Shown in pieces: positions 62,320 through 64,000 of a DNA stretch of 64,000 nucleotides; positions within the stretch are counted from its first letter, which is position 1; each line of letters begins with the position of its first letter. The notes under the pieces are model-generated. The model did not search any database and was not told the DNA's origin. It saw nothing but the letters and a program-made list of their open reading frames with translations. The stretch is from contig NZ_JABVBB010000038.1 of assembly GCF_013346665.1 (NCBI RefSeq), forward strand, positions 496,001-560,000, written 5' to 3'. Source of the DNA: Sulfitobacter maritimus (lineage in GTDB: Bacteria; Pseudomonadota; Alphaproteobacteria; Rhodobacterales; Rhodobacteraceae). The position numbers and the translations under genes are program-made.

Positions 62320-64000
62320 ATGTTGAGCTTCGTTCAATCGCTGACCAAACAACAAAAACGCATCATTATGCTGAGTTTTGACTCGGTGTTGCTCATCCTT
62401 GCGGTGGTCGCGGCTTTGGCACTGCGTGGGCTGCCCGCGGGATTTGCTGAATCGCTGTTCAGCTACCTGTCGATCTTGCCCTATCTACTGCTTGTCGGGG
62501 CGGGTGCGTCGATCTGGCTGGGTGTCTGCAGCATACAGTTGAACGCCTATGAGACCGCCGCCGTTGGTGCGACGGCGATATTAAGCGCGATTCTGGCGAC
62601 CACGTCTTTTCTCACCTCATGGGTGCTGGGGCCGGACTACCCTTTTGGCTTGCACGTCATACTCGGCGCGTTTTTCTTTTCCTTCGTGGTCATTTCCCGC
62701 GCACTTTTGTTGCAAGTGGTGCTGATGATTTATCGCAAGGGGCCAACGCGGTGCCGGGTGTTGATCTACGGCGCAGGCACCACCGGGACGCAACTGGTGT
62801 CGGCCCTGCGCGGCCATGAACAAATTGAGCCGATCGCCTTTGTCGATGATAACGTGGCGCTTCAAGGGCTTAGGGTGGCAAAGCTGCCGGTATATTCGCC
62901 CATGCGCGTGGCGGAACTGGTGGCGGAAAAACAGATCGACCGGGTGTTGCTCGCGGTGCCATCGCTGAGTGTACCCAAACAGGCGCAGATTGCCCGGCGG
63001 TTGGAAAAGATGCGGCTGGAGGTGCAAACCCTGCCGTCTTTCGCGCAGTTGATTGGTGAGGAAGCGCTGGTAGATAAGCTGGCCCCGGTGGCCCCGCGAC
63101 GGTTCCTCAACCGCGATGAGGTGACTCATGCGAATGACCACGGCGCGGCCTATAGTGGCAAAGTGGTCTTCGTCTCCGGCGCGGGCGGGTCGATCGGGTC
63201 TGAGATTTCTCGTCAGGTGCTAGAGCAGCGCCCGACGAAACTGGTGCTGTTCGAGCTGAGCGAACTCGCTCTTTACAACACAGACATGGAGATGCGGCAG
63301 TTGGCCGAAGGCTCCGGTATTGAGGTTGTCTCTGTCTTGGGGTCGGTAACCGACAGTCGGCAGTTGCGCAAAGTGCTGTCTCAACACAAGGTTAACGTGA
63401 TCCTCCATGCGGCGGCCTATAAACACGTGCCATTGGTCGAGGCAAACCCGCTCTCGGGCTTGGTGAACAATGTCTTGGGCACCCAAGCGCTGGCCGAACA
63501 GGCCGCACGGGCGGGGGTGGAGCGCTTTATCCTCATCTCCACCGACAAGGCCGTGCGCCCGACCAATATCATGGGCGGTTCCAAGCGTCTGGCCGAGCTT
63601 GTCCTGCAAGATATGGCGCGTAAATACGGCGGGCCGGATGGGGTAATCTTTTCAATGGTGCGCTTTGGCAATGTTCTGGGGTCCTCCGGCTCTGTGGTGC
63701 CTTTGTTCCAAGAGCAACTTAGCCGCGGCGGCCCCTTGACCGTGACGGATCGTGGCGTTGCTCGATACTTCATGACCGTGGAGGAGGCCGTGCAACTGGT
63801 ATTGCAAGCGGGGGCACAGGCCGATGGGGGCGAAGTCTTTGTGCTCGATATGGGCAAGCCAGTGCCCATTCTGAAGCTGGCCCGGCAGGTGATCGAAACG
63901 GCAGGCTATACCGTACGCGATGAGGACAACCCCGACGGTGATATTGAGATCGCGATCACGGGTCTGCGCCCGGGCGAGAAGATGACCGAGGAGCTAACCC
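62320..64000 (+). CDS. Nucleoside-diphosphate sugar 4,6-dehydratase, WbpM/CapD-like (3' end outside window)
   Basis: The first 560 codons are present and the frame is open to the window end. Four N-terminal membrane helices (about 15-130) are followed by a CoA-binding-like Rossmann domain (VLIYGAGTTGTQLV). The catalytic SDR domain has SGAGGSIGSEISRQVL, AAAYKHVPLVE and STDKAVRPTNIMGGSKRLAE, with Met replacing the usual active-site Tyr as in WbpM/FlaA1 relatives. LRPGEKMTEEL is reached at the edge. It makes 6-deoxy-4-keto amino-sugar precursors. SD AGGA precedes the ATG. Confidence 0.94.
   Translation, partial: MLSFVQSLTKQQKRIIMLSFDSVLLILAVVAALALRGLPAGFAESLFSYLSILPYLLLVGAGASIWLGVCSIQLNAYETAAVGATAILSAILATTSFLTSWVLGPDYPFGLHVILGAFFFSFVVISRALLLQVVLMIYRKGPTRCRVLIYGAGTTGTQLVSALRGHEQIEPIAFVDDNVALQGLRVAKLPVYSPMRVAELVAEKQIDRVLLAVPSLSVPKQAQIARRLEKMRLEVQTLPSFAQLIGEEALVDKLAPVAPRRFLNRDEVTHANDHGAAYSGKVVFVSGAGGSIGSEISRQVLEQRPTKLVLFELSELALYNTDMEMRQLAEGSGIEVVSVLGSVTDSRQLRKVLSQHKVNVILHAAAYKHVPLVEANPLSGLVNNVLGTQALAEQAARAGVERFILISTDKAVRPTNIMGGSKRLAELVLQDMARKYGGPDGVIFSMVRFGNVLGSSGSVVPLFQEQLSRGGPLTVTDRGVARYFMTVEEAVQLVLQAGAQADGGEVFVLDMGKPVPILKLARQVIETAGYTVRDEDNPDGDIEIAITGLRPGEKMTEELT

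Overview
The window is a GC-rich chromosomal segment from an alphaproteobacterium. It is most likely a Rhodobacteraceae/Roseobacter-clade species. The gene content and order point there: a petABC cytochrome bc1 operon whose cytochrome c1 carries a long acidic insertion, an rnd-kdsD-lptC-lptA-lptB-hpf-ptsN string, a paa phenylacetyl-CoA catabolic operon, a thiBPQ operon behind a TPP riboswitch, and a RibH2-type lumazine synthase behind an FMN riboswitch. The assignment is inferred from gene content; no 16S rRNA gene is present. Nothing resembles a prophage, CRISPR array, integrase or transposase, and most of the window is core metabolism.

Layout: 1-5.1 kb holds a GbsR/MarR-type regulator translationally coupled to an RND efflux pair, with an 18-bp palindrome upstream. 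5.1-9.9 kb (minus) runs from ribonuclease D through Kdo precursor synthesis, LPS transport, ribosome hibernation and PtsN. 10.0-17.7 kb (minus) is an eight-gene phenylacetate operon, pcaF-paaABCDE-paaZ-paaX. 18.0-20.7 kb (minus) holds cobO, a DMT transporter and aroC. 20.8-24.1 kb (plus) is the TPP riboswitch and thiBPQ. 24.1-26.1 kb holds ribH2 with its FMN riboswitch, a divergent PaiB-like gene and a GST. 26.3-29.7 kb is petABC. 29.9-32.0 kb (minus) is dapF-mtaB, followed by tRNA-Lys. 32.3-36.6 kb (minus) is a polyamine-type ABC importer, then tRNA-Leu. 37.0-45.9 kb (plus) holds a complex-I-associated SDR protein, uppP, and glutamate synthase gltD/gltB separated by two GFA-family genes. 46.4-51.6 kb (plus) holds an SGNH hydrolase lipoprotein, mtgA, a GST, queG and a lone hydantoinase/oxoprolinase-like gene. 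51.6-57.9 kb (minus) holds msrA/msrB, a DMT transporter, an HU gene, and an adenine deaminase/AMP nucleosidase pair. 58.0-64.0 kb is an exopolysaccharide locus that runs off the window end.

The least explained element is a dispersed, structured, non-coding repeat of about 110-180 bp. It has five copies at three intergenic sites: two tandem copies directly after gltB, two tandem copies next to the HU gene, and a diverged copy between cobO and pcaF. The better copies have long terminal inverted repeats (17 bp, perfect in one copy), a nested inner inverted repeat, a conserved CCACTTTAT core and a hairpin-forming tail. In the diverged copy both arms of the stems have changed together, which suggests that the fold is conserved. 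Two copies carry an extra module of about 45-50 bp. This family is the best candidate for something undescribed. The other genes fit known families, with the local oddities listed in the findings.
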